Assembly: GCA_900466745.1 (NCBI GenBank)
Contig: UBNE01000009.1
Span: 1 to 64,000 of the forward strand
Reading direction: 5' to 3'
DNA: 64,000 nt
Source of the DNA: Hyphomicrobiales bacterium
GTDB taxonomy: Bacteria > Pseudomonadota > Alphaproteobacteria > Rhizobiales > Beijerinckiaceae
Shown: one piece after another, positions 7,117-15,111 of the stretch
How positions within the stretch are numbered: the first letter of the stretch is position 1
How the letters are laid out: each line of letters starts with the position of its first letter
Program-made: the position numbers and the translations under genes
The notes under the pieces: generated by a model
What the model was told of the DNA's origin: nothing
The model's input: only the letters and a program-made list of their open reading frames with translations
The model's database searches: none

Positions 7117-8154
7117 TCAGGCGGCCGCCTGCGCCTTCTCCCGTGCGTCCCGGGCCATCTTGATCGCCAGCGACAAGGCGGCGCGGCTGGCGCCGAGATT
7201 GGCGATGCCCTTGCCCGCGATCTCATAGGCGGTGCCATGGGCCGGCGTGCAGATCGGGAAGGGGAAGCCGCCGATCAGCGTGACGCCGCGGTCGAAGCCC
7301 ATCAGCTTCATCGCGATCTGGCCCTGGTCGTGATACATCGTCAGCACCGCGTCGAAATCGCCGTTCTTCGCCCGCAGGAAGACGGTGTCCGACGGGAACG
7401 GCCCCTCGACGGTGAAGCCCCTGGCCCGAGCGGCCTCGACCGCCGGCGCGATCGTCTCGATCTCGTCGCGGCCGAAATTGCCGCCGTCGCCGGCATGGGG
7501 GTTGATGCCCGCCACCGCGATGCGCGGCGGGTTGAAGCCGGCCGCTCGCAGATTGGCGTCGGCCAGGGTCAGCGCCCGCAGGATGCGCTCCTGGGTGATG
7601 TTCTGCGCCACCGCCGAGAGCGGGATATGCGAGGTGACGCGCGCATTCCACAGCTTGTCGAGGATGTTGAATTCGCTCGCCGGCCCGTCGAAGCCGATGG
7701 CGTCGCGCACGAAGCGGATCTCGTCGTCATAGCCCGGATAGGCGAAGCGCATCGCCGCCTTGTTGAACGGGGTGAAGAACACCGCATCGGCCTTGCCGGC
7801 GGCGGCGAATTGCAGCGCCCGGCGGAAATTCTCGGTCGCCGCCTTGCCGCCGGCGAGCGTCGCCTGGCCGCGCCGGAGATCGGCCGGGTCGTGATTGGCG
7901 AGGTCGATGAAGAGCGGTTTGTCCGAGGTCGCGGGCAGCGCGTCCTCGGAGGCGACGAGCGCGACGTCCGGATCGACCTTGCCGTCGGCCGCGCCGAGGT
8001 CGAGCAGGCGCTTGTCGCCGAAAACGACGTAGCGCGCCGCGTCGCGCAGATCGGGCTCGCACAGCAGCCGCGCCAGCAGTTCCGGGCTGATGCCGGACGG
8101 GTCGCCCATCGCGATCGCGATGACCGGCTTTGCGCCGTTTCGGGAACTCTGCAC
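7117..8154 (-). CDS. pdxA2: PdxA-family (PdxA2-like) 4-phosphohydroxythreonine-type dehydrogenase
   Basis: 345 residues with PdxA hallmarks: GDPSGISPE near the N-terminus, FTPFNKAAMR, the metal-site region NPHAGDGG, and MYHDQGQIAMK. PdxA enzymes are metal- and NAD-dependent dehydrogenases; PdxA2 paralogues in catabolic operons oxidise phosphorylated or cyclic hydroxy acids rather than make vitamin B6. Its place at the head of a Tct transporter/aldolase operon with a GntR regulator points to catabolism. No DUF1537 kinase is present. The start is GTG at 8154, with AAGGAG about 8 bases upstream; the longer open frame is implausible Arg/Pro-rich sequence. Confidence 0.85.
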   Translation of the reverse strand: MQSSRNGAKPVIAIAMGDPSGISPELLARLLCEPDLRDAARYVVFGDKRLLDLGAADGKVDPDVALVASEDALPATSDKPLFIDLANHDPADLRRGQATLAGGKAATENFRRALQFAAAGKADAVFFTPFNKAAMRFAYPGYDDEIRFVRDAIGFDGPASEFNILDKLWNARVTSHIPLSAVAQNITQERILRALTLADANLRAAGFNPPRIAVAGINPHAGDGGNFGRDEIETIAPAVEAARARGFTVEGPFPSDTVFLRAKNGDFDAVLTMYHDQGQIAMKLMGFDRGVTLIGGFPFPICTPAHGTAYEIAGKGIANLGASRAALSLAIKMARDAREKAQAAA

Positions 8155-8536
8155 CGCCGCTCTCCTTGGGGCGTGCCAGGGCCGGATCGCGGTACGATCG
8201 GGCCGGTCGCCTCCGTTGATGTCACTCGTCCCGGTCTGGCTAACACGGCGCCGGCACCGGCTGCAAGTATGCTGTATGCAGTATAATATGAAGCCGCTAC
8301 AATGCCGCGAGAGGGCGGGGCAGGAGGCTGGCCGGCCGGGGACGGGAGAGCGAGCCGATGAATGTCCATGCCTGCCACGCGGCTGTTCGCGGGCCGGTCG
8401 CGGCCTGCCCGGTGCAGGCGCGGCGGATGCCTGGCCGGGAGGATACGTCCTTCGCCGGGGCGCCGGCCGGGCCGGGTTTGACAGGGCAGGGTGGCCATGG
8501 CGTAAACGCAGGCGACCCGGAACCGATGGCGGCACG
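8155..8536. promoter_or_regulatory. Divergent control region between the pdxA2-tct operon and its GntR regulator
   Basis: A 382-base stretch without a credible gene. Its only AT-rich part is near 8265-8290 and contains imperfect repeats of GTATGC and TGTATGCAGTATA, ending in TATAAT at 8282-8287. This resembles a FadR-subfamily GntR operator overlapping a promoter, but the symmetry is imperfect and no good -35 is seen. The rest is GC-rich with no clear structure. Confidence 0.35.
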
Positions 8537-9202
8537 ATGAGCGAGGCAGCGACCGATTACCCCCGCATCACCCGCCGCACGCTGCATGACGAGGTGCTGG
8601 AACGCCTCCGCGACATGATCATCGAGGGTCGGCTGCAGCCGGGGCAGCGCATCAACGAGGGGCAGGTCGGCGCGCAGCTCGGCGTCTCGCGCACGCCGCT
8701 GCGCGAGGCGATCAAGACGCTGGCCAGCGAAGGGCTCGTCGAGGTCCTGCCCGCCAAGGGCGCGATCGTCCGCAAGTTTTCGGCGCAGGATCTCTACCAG
8801 GTGCTCGAGGTGCTGAAGGCGCTCGAGCAGCTTGGCGGCAGGATCGCCTGCGCGCAGGCCTCGGACGAGACGATCGCGGCGATCCATGCGCTGCATCGGC
8901 GCATGCTGGAGCTCTACCGGACGCGCGAGCGGCTCGAATATTTCAAGCTCAACCAGGCCATCCACACCGCCACCGTCGCCGCATCCGGCAACCAGGTGCT
9001 GGTCGAGATGCACGGCACGCTCCAGTCGCGGATCAAGCGCCTGCGCTTCATCGGCAATGAGGGGCCGGAGAAATGGGCCGGCGCCGTCGCCGAGCACGAG
9101 GAGATGATGGCGGCGCTGCTGAAGCGGGACGCGCAGGCCTTGTCGGCCGCGATCGGCAAGCACATGGATTCCACGCTGACGCGCGTCCGCGACGTGCTTT
9201 GA
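8537..9202 (+). CDS. GntR-family transcriptional regulator (FCD/FadR subfamily)
   Basis: 221 residues. The N-terminal winged helix-turn-helix spans roughly residues 12-78 (EVLERLRDMIIEGRLQPGQRI, then VSRTPLREAIKTLASEGLVEV), followed by an all-helical FCD ligand domain. It contains the metal-type H of FNQAIH-like sequence (KLNQAIHTATV) and the C-terminal EHEEMMAAL segment with a following KHMDSTL. These regulators usually bind a carboxylate and control an adjacent divergent operon, here the pdxA2-tct-aldolase genes. ATG 8537 is the first start that fits the domain; upstream in-frame sequence is control region. Confidence 0.88.
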   Translation: MSEAATDYPRITRRTLHDEVLERLRDMIIEGRLQPGQRINEGQVGAQLGVSRTPLREAIKTLASEGLVEVLPAKGAIVRKFSAQDLYQVLEVLKALEQLGGRIACAQASDETIAAIHALHRRMLELYRTRERLEYFKLNQAIHTATVAASGNQVLVEMHGTLQSRIKRLRFIGNEGPEKWAGAVAEHEEMMAALLKRDAQALSAAIGKHMDSTLTRVRDVL

Positions 9203-9267
9203 GCCGCGCGCTCACCGGGGCATGGGCCGGGCCGTCCCGGCGGGGCCGCGGTCTTGCGCCGGCTCCT

Positions 9268-9296
9268 CTTGAAGCGCGGCCGCGGCTTCGCCATAT
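9268..9296 (+). promoter_or_regulatory. Candidate heat-shock (RpoH) promoter for hsp20
   Basis: CTTGAAG (9268-9274), a 15-base spacer, then GCCATAT (9290-9296). This is close to the sigma-32 consensus CTTGAAA with CCCATNT. It is 94 bases before the chosen Hsp20 start. The match to a heat-shock gene is what would be expected. Confidence 0.55.
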
Positions 9297-9389
9297 CTCG
9301 TTCAAGCGGAAGGGTTCGCCTTTCGCCCGCGGGATGCTGCCAGCGGCGGGTCCCGATGGTTCATGAGGCGCCTTTCGAGGGCTTCGGAT

Positions 9390-9818
9390 ATGACGCGCAC
9401 GCCTAGCTTGTCCCACCCGTTCCTGCTCGGCTTCGACGATATCGAGCGCGCGCTGGATCGCGTCGCCAAAGGCGCGAGCGAGGGATATCCGCCCTACAAT
9501 ATCGAGCGGCTGCCCCGGACGGAGGACGAGCCCGACCGCCTGCGGATCACGCTGGCGGTGGCCGGCTTCGCGCGGGAGCAGCTCGAGATCACGCTGGAGG
9601 AAAACCAGCTCACGATCCGCGGCCGCCAGAGCGACGACAAGAGCCGGCAGTTCCTGCATCGCGGCATCGCGGCGCGTCAGTTCCAGCGCAGCTTCCTGCT
9701 CGCGGACGGCATGCAGGTTCTCGGGGCGGATCTGTCTAACGGCCTGCTCGCGATCGATCTGATCAGGCCGGAACCGGAGAGGTTCGTCAGGCGTATCGAT
9801 ATCATGAGCCGCGAATAG
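9390..9818 (+). CDS. Small heat-shock protein Hsp20 (rhizobial type)
   Basis: 142 residues. N-terminus (TPSLSHPFLLGFDDIERALDR) and YPPYNIE are typical of rhizobial Hsp20 proteins. The alpha-crystallin domain spans about residues 38-135 with the ITLAVAGFAREQLEI strand and the closing NGLLAIDL motif. It binds unfolding proteins as an ATP-independent holdase in the cytoplasm. ATG 9390 matches the conserved N-terminus; an in-frame ATG at 9363 has no better ribosome site. A sigma-32-like promoter lies upstream, and DUF1150 follows as commonly seen in this order. Confidence 0.9.
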   Translation: MTRTPSLSHPFLLGFDDIERALDRVAKGASEGYPPYNIERLPRTEDEPDRLRITLAVAGFAREQLEITLEENQLTIRGRQSDDKSRQFLHRGIAARQFQRSFLLADGMQVLGADLSNGLLAIDLIRPEPERFVRRIDIMSRE

Positions 9819-9927
9819 AGGACGGGAAATCGTCCGGCTTTGAAGGATGCGCCAGCGGTTTACGCATCTGTTCATCATTGAAGGCGCAGCATCGAACCGC
9901 ATTCGCACTGCTCTGAAGGAGGGCGCG

Positions 9928-10194
9928 ATGAAACAGGACAGGATTTTGACCCAGGACAACCCGCTGACCCCGGCCGAATTCGCGGCGCTCGGCACCGGCG
10001 AGGTCGCCTATCTCAAGCCGATGACTTCGGACGAGCTGATGCGGATCTTCCCGCAGGCTCCGAAGATCGAATCCGGCCTCAAGCTCTACACCCTGCTCTC
10101 GGCGGATGGCGCGCCGATCCTCGTGGCCGACACGCGCGAGGCCGCCACGGCCAATGCCTGGGAGCATGACCTCAAGATGGTCAGCGTCCATTGA
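9928..10194 (+). CDS. DUF1150 family protein
   Basis: 88 residues matching the DUF1150 family: a compact alpha/beta protein with EVAYLKPMTSDEL and a C-terminal segment GAPILVADTREAATANAWEHDL. Function is unknown; the family is largely alphaproteobacterial and often sits next to Hsp20 genes, as here, suggesting a stress-related role. The ATG at 9928 has AAGGAGGG just upstream and is preferred over the start at 9847, which would add a poorly conserved tail. It lies 109 bases downstream of hsp20 and may share its transcript. Confidence 0.82.
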   Translation: MKQDRILTQDNPLTPAEFAALGTGEVAYLKPMTSDELMRIFPQAPKIESGLKLYTLLSADGAPILVADTREAATANAWEHDLKMVSVH

Positions 10195-10237
10195 GCATCG
10201 GCCCGCTGAGCGGATTTCGTTTGGCTGAGCGTTGACC

Positions 10238-10328
10238 CCGTCACTGCGAGCGTAAGCGAAGCAATCCGGTGTCGTAGAGTTCTACGTCTCGCTGGATTGC
10301 TTCGTCGCCGCGCTCCTCGCAATGACGG
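10238..10328. repeat. Extragenic palindromic repeat, long form (copy A)
   Basis: The ends CCGTCACTGCGAG and CTCGCAATGACGG form an inverted pair with one mismatch. Inside is GAAGCAATCC paired with GGATTGCTTC, and in the centre CGTAGA/TCTACG. About 91 bases, between the convergent DUF1150 and hydrolase genes. Related to copies at 17069, 22826, 35687 and 62003. Confidence 0.8.
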
Positions 10329-10329
10329 T

Positions 10330-11157
10330 TCAGGTCGTGGCCGCCACCGAGGCGACCGCCGCCTGCAGCCTTGCGATATCGGCCGGGGTCGAGAGGCGGT
10401 GATCGCCGTCCTTGACCAGCGTCAGCACCACCGGGTCGCCGCTGAGATGCTCCACCAGCTTGATCGCCTGCCGCCAGGGCACATCCGGGTCGCGCATGCC
10501 CTGCAGGATATGCACCGGGCAGCCGGCCCTGATCTCGCCGCCGAACATCAGATGCCGGCGCCCGTCCTCGATCAGGGCGCGGGTGATCGGCGTCGGCTCG
10601 GGCGAATAGTCCGACGGACGCAGCCAGACGCCTTTGTCGAGGATCGTGCGGCGGATCGAATCGGGCATCTGCGCCCACATCAGCTCCTCGGAGAAGTCGA
10701 CGGCCGGCGCGATCAGGACAAGCCCCGCCGGCTGCAACGGCGTGCCGAAGAGCCTGCGGGCGGCGAGCAGGGCGATCCAGCCGCCCATCGAGGAGCCGAC
10801 CAGGACCGGCGGCCGCCGGCACCGGCTCTCGATCATGGCGAGCGCGTCGCCGAGCCAGTCGGAGAGGGTGAAGGCGCCGAAATCGCCGTCGCTCTCGCCA
10901 TGCCCGCCATAATCGAAGCGCAGATAGGCCCGGCCGTTGTCGCGGGCCCATTCGGCCAGCGCCTCGGCCTTGGTCGCGCGCATGTCGGAGCGGAAGCCGC
11001 CGAGCCAGACGACGGGCGCGCCTTCGCCCTCCTGCATCAGGAAGGCGAGGCGGCGGGAGGTTTCACCGACCTCGAGCCATTGCGGGGGCTGGCGCTCCAA
11101 GGCAATTCTCCTGTGACGAATCAGGGGGCCGCGGCGAATAGGGGCTGCGGCCGTCAT
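10330..11157 (-). CDS. Alpha/beta hydrolase (ABHD10-like serine hydrolase)
   Basis: 275 residues with an alpha/beta-hydrolase fold. GSSMGG gives the nucleophile Ser, RDPDVPW carries the probable acid Asp, and DGDHRLS carries the catalytic His. FDYGGHGESDGDF is the region after the oxyanion strand. The pattern resembles bacterial relatives of ABHD10/palmitoyl-thioesterase hydrolases; substrate is unknown. The gene is divergent from the glycosyltransferase gene with about 59 bases between starts. Its 3' end abuts the palindromic repeat. In related genomes such a hydrolase commonly lies near infC. Confidence 0.8.
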   Translation of the reverse strand: MTAAAPIRRGPLIRHRRIALERQPPQWLEVGETSRRLAFLMQEGEGAPVVWLGGFRSDMRATKAEALAEWARDNGRAYLRFDYGGHGESDGDFGAFTLSDWLGDALAMIESRCRRPPVLVGSSMGGWIALLAARRLFGTPLQPAGLVLIAPAVDFSEELMWAQMPDSIRRTILDKGVWLRPSDYSPEPTPITRALIEDGRRHLMFGGEIRAGCPVHILQGMRDPDVPWRQAIKLVEHLSGDPVVLTLVKDGDHRLSTPADIARLQAAVASVAATT

Positions 11158-11216
11158 CCGATAGGGGCATATTCGCCTCCGTTCACGAAAGTCCAGACCA
11201 ACAGCCTCCAGAGCGC

Positions 11217-12434
11217 ATGTCCTTCAAGCCGGGTGCCCATCTCTCACTGCCTTCGACCGAGACGCATCCGCTCGCCGGGCGCACGATCCTGCAGATCATC
11301 CCGGAGCTGGAAGCCGGCGGGGCGGAGCGCACCGCGGTCGACATCGCCAGGGGGTTGACCGATGCAGGCGCGCGGGCGCTGGTCGCGACCGAAGGCGGGC
11401 GACTCGTCGCCGAGTTGCAGGCAAAGGGCGGCGTCTGGCTGCCTTTCCCGGCCGCCTCGAAGAACCCGATCGCGATGGCGCTCAACGTGCGCAAGCTCGT
11501 CATGCTCTGCCGCGAGGAGGAGGTCGAGCTGATCCATGCCCGCTCGCGGGCGCCGGCCTGGGTCGCGCTCGCCGCGGCCAGGTTCCTGAAGCTGCCCTTC
11601 GTCACCACCTATCACGGCTCCTATAACAGCCGCTCGGCGGTGAAGACGCTCTATAACTCGGTAATGGCGCGCGGCGACGTCGTCATCGCCAATTCGGCCT
11701 ATACCGCCGGGCTGATCCTGGCGAAGCACCCGATGGCGCGCGACAAGGTGCGCGTCGTCAATCGCGGCACCAATTTCGCGGCCTTCGCCCCGGCCGCCGT
11801 CAGCGCCGAGCGGGTGCAGGCGCTGCGCAAGGCCTGGGGCGTCGAGCCGCATCAGCGCATCGTGCTGCTGCCGGGCCGGCTCACCGGCTGGAAGGGCCAG
11901 CGCGTGCTGATCGAGGCGGCGCGCCTGATGCGGGACGCCGGCGACGCCGATACCGCCTTCATCCTGGCCGGCGACGCGCAGGGCCGCGACGGCTACGTCA
12001 AGGAGCTCGACGGGCTGATCGCCAAGGCGGGGCTGGAAGGGCGGGTGAAGCGGGTCGGCCATTGCAGCGACATGCCGGCGGCGATGCTCTCCGCCGCGGT
12101 GGTCGCCGTGCCTTCGACCGACCCGGAAGCCTTCGGCCGCGTCGCGGTCGAGGCGCAGGCGATGGGCACCCCCGTCGTCGTCTCCGATCTCGGCGCCGTG
12201 CCCGAGACCGTGCTCGCGCCGCCGCAGGTCGGGCCCGGCGAGCGGACCGGCTGGCACGTGCCGCCGGACGATGCCGCGGCGCTGGCGGCCGGCCTGCGCG
12301 AGGCGCTGGACCTGCGCCCCTCGGCGCGCGAGGCGCTGGCGCGCCGGGCGCGCATCCATGTCGAGCGGCATTTCTCGCTGGAGGCGATGGTCGCGGAAAC
12401 CCTCGACGTCTATTGCGCGTTGCTGGGGCGCTGA
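11217..12434 (+). CDS. Glycosyltransferase family 4 (GT-B fold)
   Basis: 405 residues. The N-terminal domain begins ILQIIPELEAGGAERTAVDIARGL, the donor-independent signature of GT4 enzymes. The C-terminal domain shows LLPGRLTGWKGQRVLIEAA and the EX7E motif E-A-F-G-R-V-A-V-E-A with GTPVVVSDLGAVPE. It probably transfers a sugar from a nucleotide sugar onto a cell-surface glycan or lipid at the cytoplasmic membrane face; acceptor and sugar are unknown. The gene stands alone between the divergent hydrolase and infC. Confidence 0.85.
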   Translation: MSFKPGAHLSLPSTETHPLAGRTILQIIPELEAGGAERTAVDIARGLTDAGARALVATEGGRLVAELQAKGGVWLPFPAASKNPIAMALNVRKLVMLCREEEVELIHARSRAPAWVALAAARFLKLPFVTTYHGSYNSRSAVKTLYNSVMARGDVVIANSAYTAGLILAKHPMARDKVRVVNRGTNFAAFAPAAVSAERVQALRKAWGVEPHQRIVLLPGRLTGWKGQRVLIEAARLMRDAGDADTAFILAGDAQGRDGYVKELDGLIAKAGLEGRVKRVGHCSDMPAAMLSAAVVAVPSTDPEAFGRVAVEAQAMGTPVVVSDLGAVPETVLAPPQVGPGERTGWHVPPDDAAALAAGLREALDLRPSAREALARRARIHVERHFSLEAMVAETLDVYCALLGR

Positions 12435-12478
12435 CCGGCTTTCGCGGCAGGAGATGCCCGTCGCAGCGGTGTCATGCA

Positions 12479-12505
12479 TTGACAACGCGCATCATTGTGC
12501 AATGT
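12479..12505 (+). promoter_or_regulatory. Weak candidate promoter of infC
   Basis: A perfect TTGACA at 12479-12484 lies 68 bases before the infC start. The best -10 at acceptable spacing is CAATGT (12500-12505, 15-base spacer), which is poor. The region also has the repeat-like GCATCATTGTGCAATGTG. Confidence 0.3.
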
Positions 12506-12551
12506 GTCTGAATCAACGGCGCGAGCTGCGCCAAACACAGGAGAAGCCCCC

Positions 12552-13094
12552 ATTCGCCGTCCTTACCGCGCCGCCCCCACCCCGACCAAGGAAGGTCCTC
12601 GCTCGAACCGTGACATCCGCGGGGTGCGCGAAGTCCAGCTCATCGACGATACCGGCGCAAACCGTGGTGTCGTGTCCTTTTTCGACGCGCTGAAGATTGC
12701 CGAGGATGCCGGTCTCGACCTGGTCGAGATCGCCCCGAACTCCGTTCCGCCCGTCTGCAAGATCCTCGATTACGGCCGCTTCCGCTTTCTCGAGCAGAAG
12801 AAGGCCGCGGAGGCGCGCAAGAAGCAGCGCACCATCGAGATCAAGGAGATCAAGCTCCGGCCCGGCATCGACAAGCACGATTACGACGTGAAGATGAAGG
12901 CCATGCACGGCTTCTTCGAGGAAGGCGACAAGGTGAAGGTCACCCTGCGCTTCCGCGGCCGCGAGATGGCGCATCAGGACCTCGGCGTGAAGGTGCTGGA
13001 GCGCGTCAAGGTCGACACCGCCGAGATCGCCAAGGTCGAGAGCGATTGGCAGCTCGAAGGCCGGCAGATGGTCATGGTGCTCGCGCCGCGCTGA
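12552..13094 (+). CDS. infC: Translation initiation factor IF-3, with a rare ATT start codon
   Basis: About 180 residues with both IF3 domains: N-terminal [13 protein letters not shown] to LDLVEIAP, the linker helix, and C-terminal [16 protein letters not shown] to VMVLAP. IF3 binds the 30S subunit, prevents 70S formation and checks the start codon. No ATG or GTG lies where homologues begin ([18 protein letters not shown]); an ATT at 12552 sits 8 bases after AGGAG (12539-12543). IF3 genes in many bacteria start with AUU and are autoregulated through IF3 rejection of that codon. A strong terminator follows, so infC is not co-transcribed with rpmI-rplT. Confidence 0.95.
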   Translation: MRRPYRAAPTPTKEGPRSNRDIRGVREVQLIDDTGANRGVVSFFDALKIAEDAGLDLVEIAPNSVPPVCKILDYGRFRFLEQKKAAEARKKQRTIEIKEIKLRPGIDKHDYDVKMKAMHGFFEEGDKVKVTLRFRGREMAHQDLGVKVLERVKVDTAEIAKVESDWQLEGRQMVMVLAPR

Positions 13095-13132
13095 GGCGTG
13101 CGTCACCCGCGATCGCTGCAGGTCAGGAAAAT

Positions 13133-13154
13133 GGGCGCCGCTGGCGCCCTTTTT
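13133..13154 (+). terminator. Rho-independent terminator of infC
   Basis: GGGCGCC (13133-13139), loop GCT, GGCGCCC (13143-13149), then five T (13150-13154). It ends at the stop codon of the convergent tetR gene. Confidence 0.85.
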
Positions 13155-13750
13155 CATGATGGCTTGCGCAAGAGGCCGTCGAGCATCGCGCTGAAGGCGT
13201 CGGTCGCGCCTTTGAGCGCCGCTTCCGGGTCGGGCGCATGCGCGATCCATTGCGCCGCATGCTGGGTCGCGCCGAAGATCAGCGTCGCCACCGCTTCCGG
13301 ATCGAGCGGCATCAGAACGCCCTCGGCGACGAGCGCTTCGAGGCTTCGGGCCATCATCCGGATGCAGTCGTTCTGGATCGGCCAGCTCCAGGGGTCTCCC
13401 AGCACGGCCGGTCCGTCGCGCAGCATGATGCGCTGGATCTCCGGCTCCAGCGCCATGGCGAGATAGGCGGCGCATTCGTCGCGGAACCCCGTCCAGCGAT
13501 CCCCGGCCTTGGCGGAGACGACGCGCAGCCTGACCGTCATTTCCGCGTCGATCTGGTCGATCACGGCGGCGAACAGCCCCTTCTTGTCGCCGAAATGGTG
13601 ATAGAGCGCGCCGCGCGTCAGCCCGGCCGCCGCCGTCATCTCGTCCATCGAGGCGGCGGCATAGCCCACCCTGCCGAACGCCGCGCGCGCGGCGGCGATC
13701 AGGCTGGCGCGGGTTTCCGCGATCATGTCGGCGCGAGGCCTGCGTGCCAT
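13154..13750 (-). CDS. TetR-family repressor (probable regulator of the adjacent MFS gene)
   Basis: 198 residues. The N-terminal helix-turn-helix spans about residues 10-58, with DEMTAAAGLTRGALYHHFGDKKGLF. The C-terminal domain is of the type often annotated TetR_C for drug- or solvent-responsive repressors. The ATG at 13750 begins MARRPRADMIAETRASL and has AAAGGGA upstream; the longer frame would run over the operators. It is divergent from an MFS gene, and the 103-base gap contains three matching 17-base palindromes, so it almost certainly represses itself and the transporter. Confidence 0.88.
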   Translation of the reverse strand: MARRPRADMIAETRASLIAAARAAFGRVGYAAASMDEMTAAAGLTRGALYHHFGDKKGLFAAVIDQIDAEMTVRLRVVSAKAGDRWTGFRDECAAYLAMALEPEIQRIMLRDGPAVLGDPWSWPIQNDCIRMMARSLEALVAEGVLMPLDPEAVATLIFGATQHAAQWIAHAPDPEAALKGATDAFSAMLDGLLRKPS

Positions 13751-13762
13751 CACATCCCTTTC

Positions 13763-13779
13763 ACATACGGTCCGTATGT
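13763..13779. promoter_or_regulatory. TetR operator O1
   Basis: ACATACGGTCCGTATGT, a perfect 17-base palindrome. It is the copy nearest the tetR start, 13 bases from it. Confidence 0.8.
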
Positions 13780-13785
13780 TAATTG

Positions 13786-13802
13786 ACATGCGCCGCGTAT
13801 GT
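13786..13802. promoter_or_regulatory. TetR operator O2
   Basis: ACATGCGCCGCGTATGT, the same palindrome with one arm substitution. It starts 23 bases after O1. Confidence 0.75.
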
Positions 13803-13815
13803 AAAATAATCATTC

Positions 13816-13832
13816 ACATACGCGGCGTATGC
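13816..13832. promoter_or_regulatory. TetR operator O3
   Basis: ACATACGCGGCGTATGC, the same palindrome with one end substitution. It starts 30 bases after O2 and 38 bases before the MFS start. Confidence 0.75.
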
Positions 13833-13853
13833 CGATCTCCCTCGGGACCCATC

Positions 13854-15062
13854 ATGTCCAACCCCTATCGCGACATCTTCCGCGCGCCGGGCGCGCTCGC
13901 TTTCTCATCGGCCGGATTCATCGCCAGGCTGCCCGCCTCGATGGTCACCCTCGGCATCGTCACCATGCTTTCGGAGCGGCGCGGCGACTATGGCGTGGCC
14001 GGCGCCGTCGCCGCGACCTTCGCGCTGGCCAGCGCCCTGATCACGCCGCAGGTCTCGCGCCTCGTCGACCGCTACGGCCAGCGCCGCGTCCTGCTGCCGG
14101 CGGCCGGGGCGGGCGCCCTGGCGCTGGGCGGCCTGATGCTCGCGACCCGGGCCGGCGGGCCGAACTGGCTGCTCTTCGGCTTCGCGCTGCTCTCCGGCCT
14201 GATGCCGACCATCGGCGCGATGGTCCGGGCCCGCTGGACCGAGTTCTATCGCGGCACGCCGCAACTGCGTACCGCCTATGCCTTCGAATCGGTGGTGGAC
14301 GAGATCATCTTCATCATCGGCCCGATCATCGCGATCGGGTTCAGCGTCGGCCTGTTCCCGGAGGCAGGCCCGCTCGCCGCCGTGATCTTCCTGGTGGTCG
14401 GCGTGCCGCTGCTCTGCGCCCAGCGGCGCACCGAGCCGCCGGTGCGCGCCCGCTCCGCCGAGATCGAGCGGTCGGTCGTCCGGCTCGGCGGGATGCAGGT
14501 CGTCGTGCTGGCCATGATCGCGATCGGCGCGATCTTCGGCACCGCCGAGATCTCCGCGGTCGCCTTCGCCGAGGCGCAGGGCCAGAAGGGGATGGCGAGC
14601 CTGGCGCTGGCCGTCTATGCGGCGGGCTCCCTGATCGTCGGCCTCGTCTTCGGCACGCTCAGGCTCAAGGCTTCGCTCGCGGCCCAGTTCGCCGCGGCGC
14701 TCGCCCTGGCGGCGGCGACGACCCTGCCGCTGCTGGCCGTGTCCGGGCTCGCCTCGCTGGCGGCGGTCTTCTTCCTGGCGGGGGCGGCGGTGTCGCCGAC
14801 CATCATCATCGCCATGGGGCTGGTCGAGCGCCTGGTGCCGGCGCGTCAGCTCACGGAAGGCATGACCTGGGCCATCACCGGCATCGGCATCGGCATGGCG
14901 CTCGGCGCCTCCGCCGCGGGTGCGCTGATCGACCTCCTCGGCGCGCGCGGCGGCTTCTGGGTCTCGGTCTCGGCCGGCTTCGTCGGGCTGCTGATCACCC
15001 TCGTCGGCTATCGCCGATTGCAGGGCGAGCCCGAGCCGGCCGCCATCTGCGAGCCGGGCTGA
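13854..15062 (+). CDS. MFS transporter, probable efflux pump
   Basis: 402 residues with 12 hydrophobic segments. The loop after TM2 holds the MFS motif A variant RLVDRYGQRRVLLP. The pattern (N-terminus NPYRDIFRAPGALAFSSAGFIARLP and a long central loop with RRTEPPVRAR) matches MFS proteins annotated as drug/sugar efflux. With a divergent TetR and operators between them, an inducible exporter of a toxic or signalling compound is likely; the substrate is unknown. ATG 13854 begins the conserved N-terminus. A long hairpin follows the gene. Confidence 0.82.
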   Translation: MSNPYRDIFRAPGALAFSSAGFIARLPASMVTLGIVTMLSERRGDYGVAGAVAATFALASALITPQVSRLVDRYGQRRVLLPAAGAGALALGGLMLATRAGGPNWLLFGFALLSGLMPTIGAMVRARWTEFYRGTPQLRTAYAFESVVDEIIFIIGPIIAIGFSVGLFPEAGPLAAVIFLVVGVPLLCAQRRTEPPVRARSAEIERSVVRLGGMQVVVLAMIAIGAIFGTAEISAVAFAEAQGQKGMASLALAVYAAGSLIVGLVFGTLRLKASLAAQFAAALALAAATTLPLLAVSGLASLAAVFFLAGAAVSPTIIIAMGLVERLVPARQLTEGMTWAITGIGIGMALGASAAGALIDLLGARGGFWVSVSAGFVGLLITLVGYRRLQGEPEPAAICEPG

Positions 15063-15071
15063 GAGGCGGAA

Positions 15072-15101
15072 GGCCGGCTGCCGGGAACCCGGCGGCCGGC
15101 C
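15072..15101. terminator. Long GC hairpin between convergent genes
   Basis: GGCCGGCTGCCGGG (15072-15085) pairs with CCCGGCGGCCGGCC (15088-15101), 14 pairs with one G-T, around a 2-base AA tip. No T-tract follows on either strand. It lies between the MFS gene and the end of the convergent binding-protein gene. Confidence 0.45.
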
Positions 15102-15111
15102 CGCGCCGGGC

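Noticed and set aside
8278..8287. TATAAT near the GntR gene as a clear promoter
   Set aside because: No matching -35 at the right spacing, and about 250 bases of leader would follow. Only mentioned as part of the control region.
9203..9389. ROSE-type RNA thermometer before hsp20
   Set aside because: I could not find the conserved pairing that hides the ribosome site. A sigma-32-type promoter is the better explanation.
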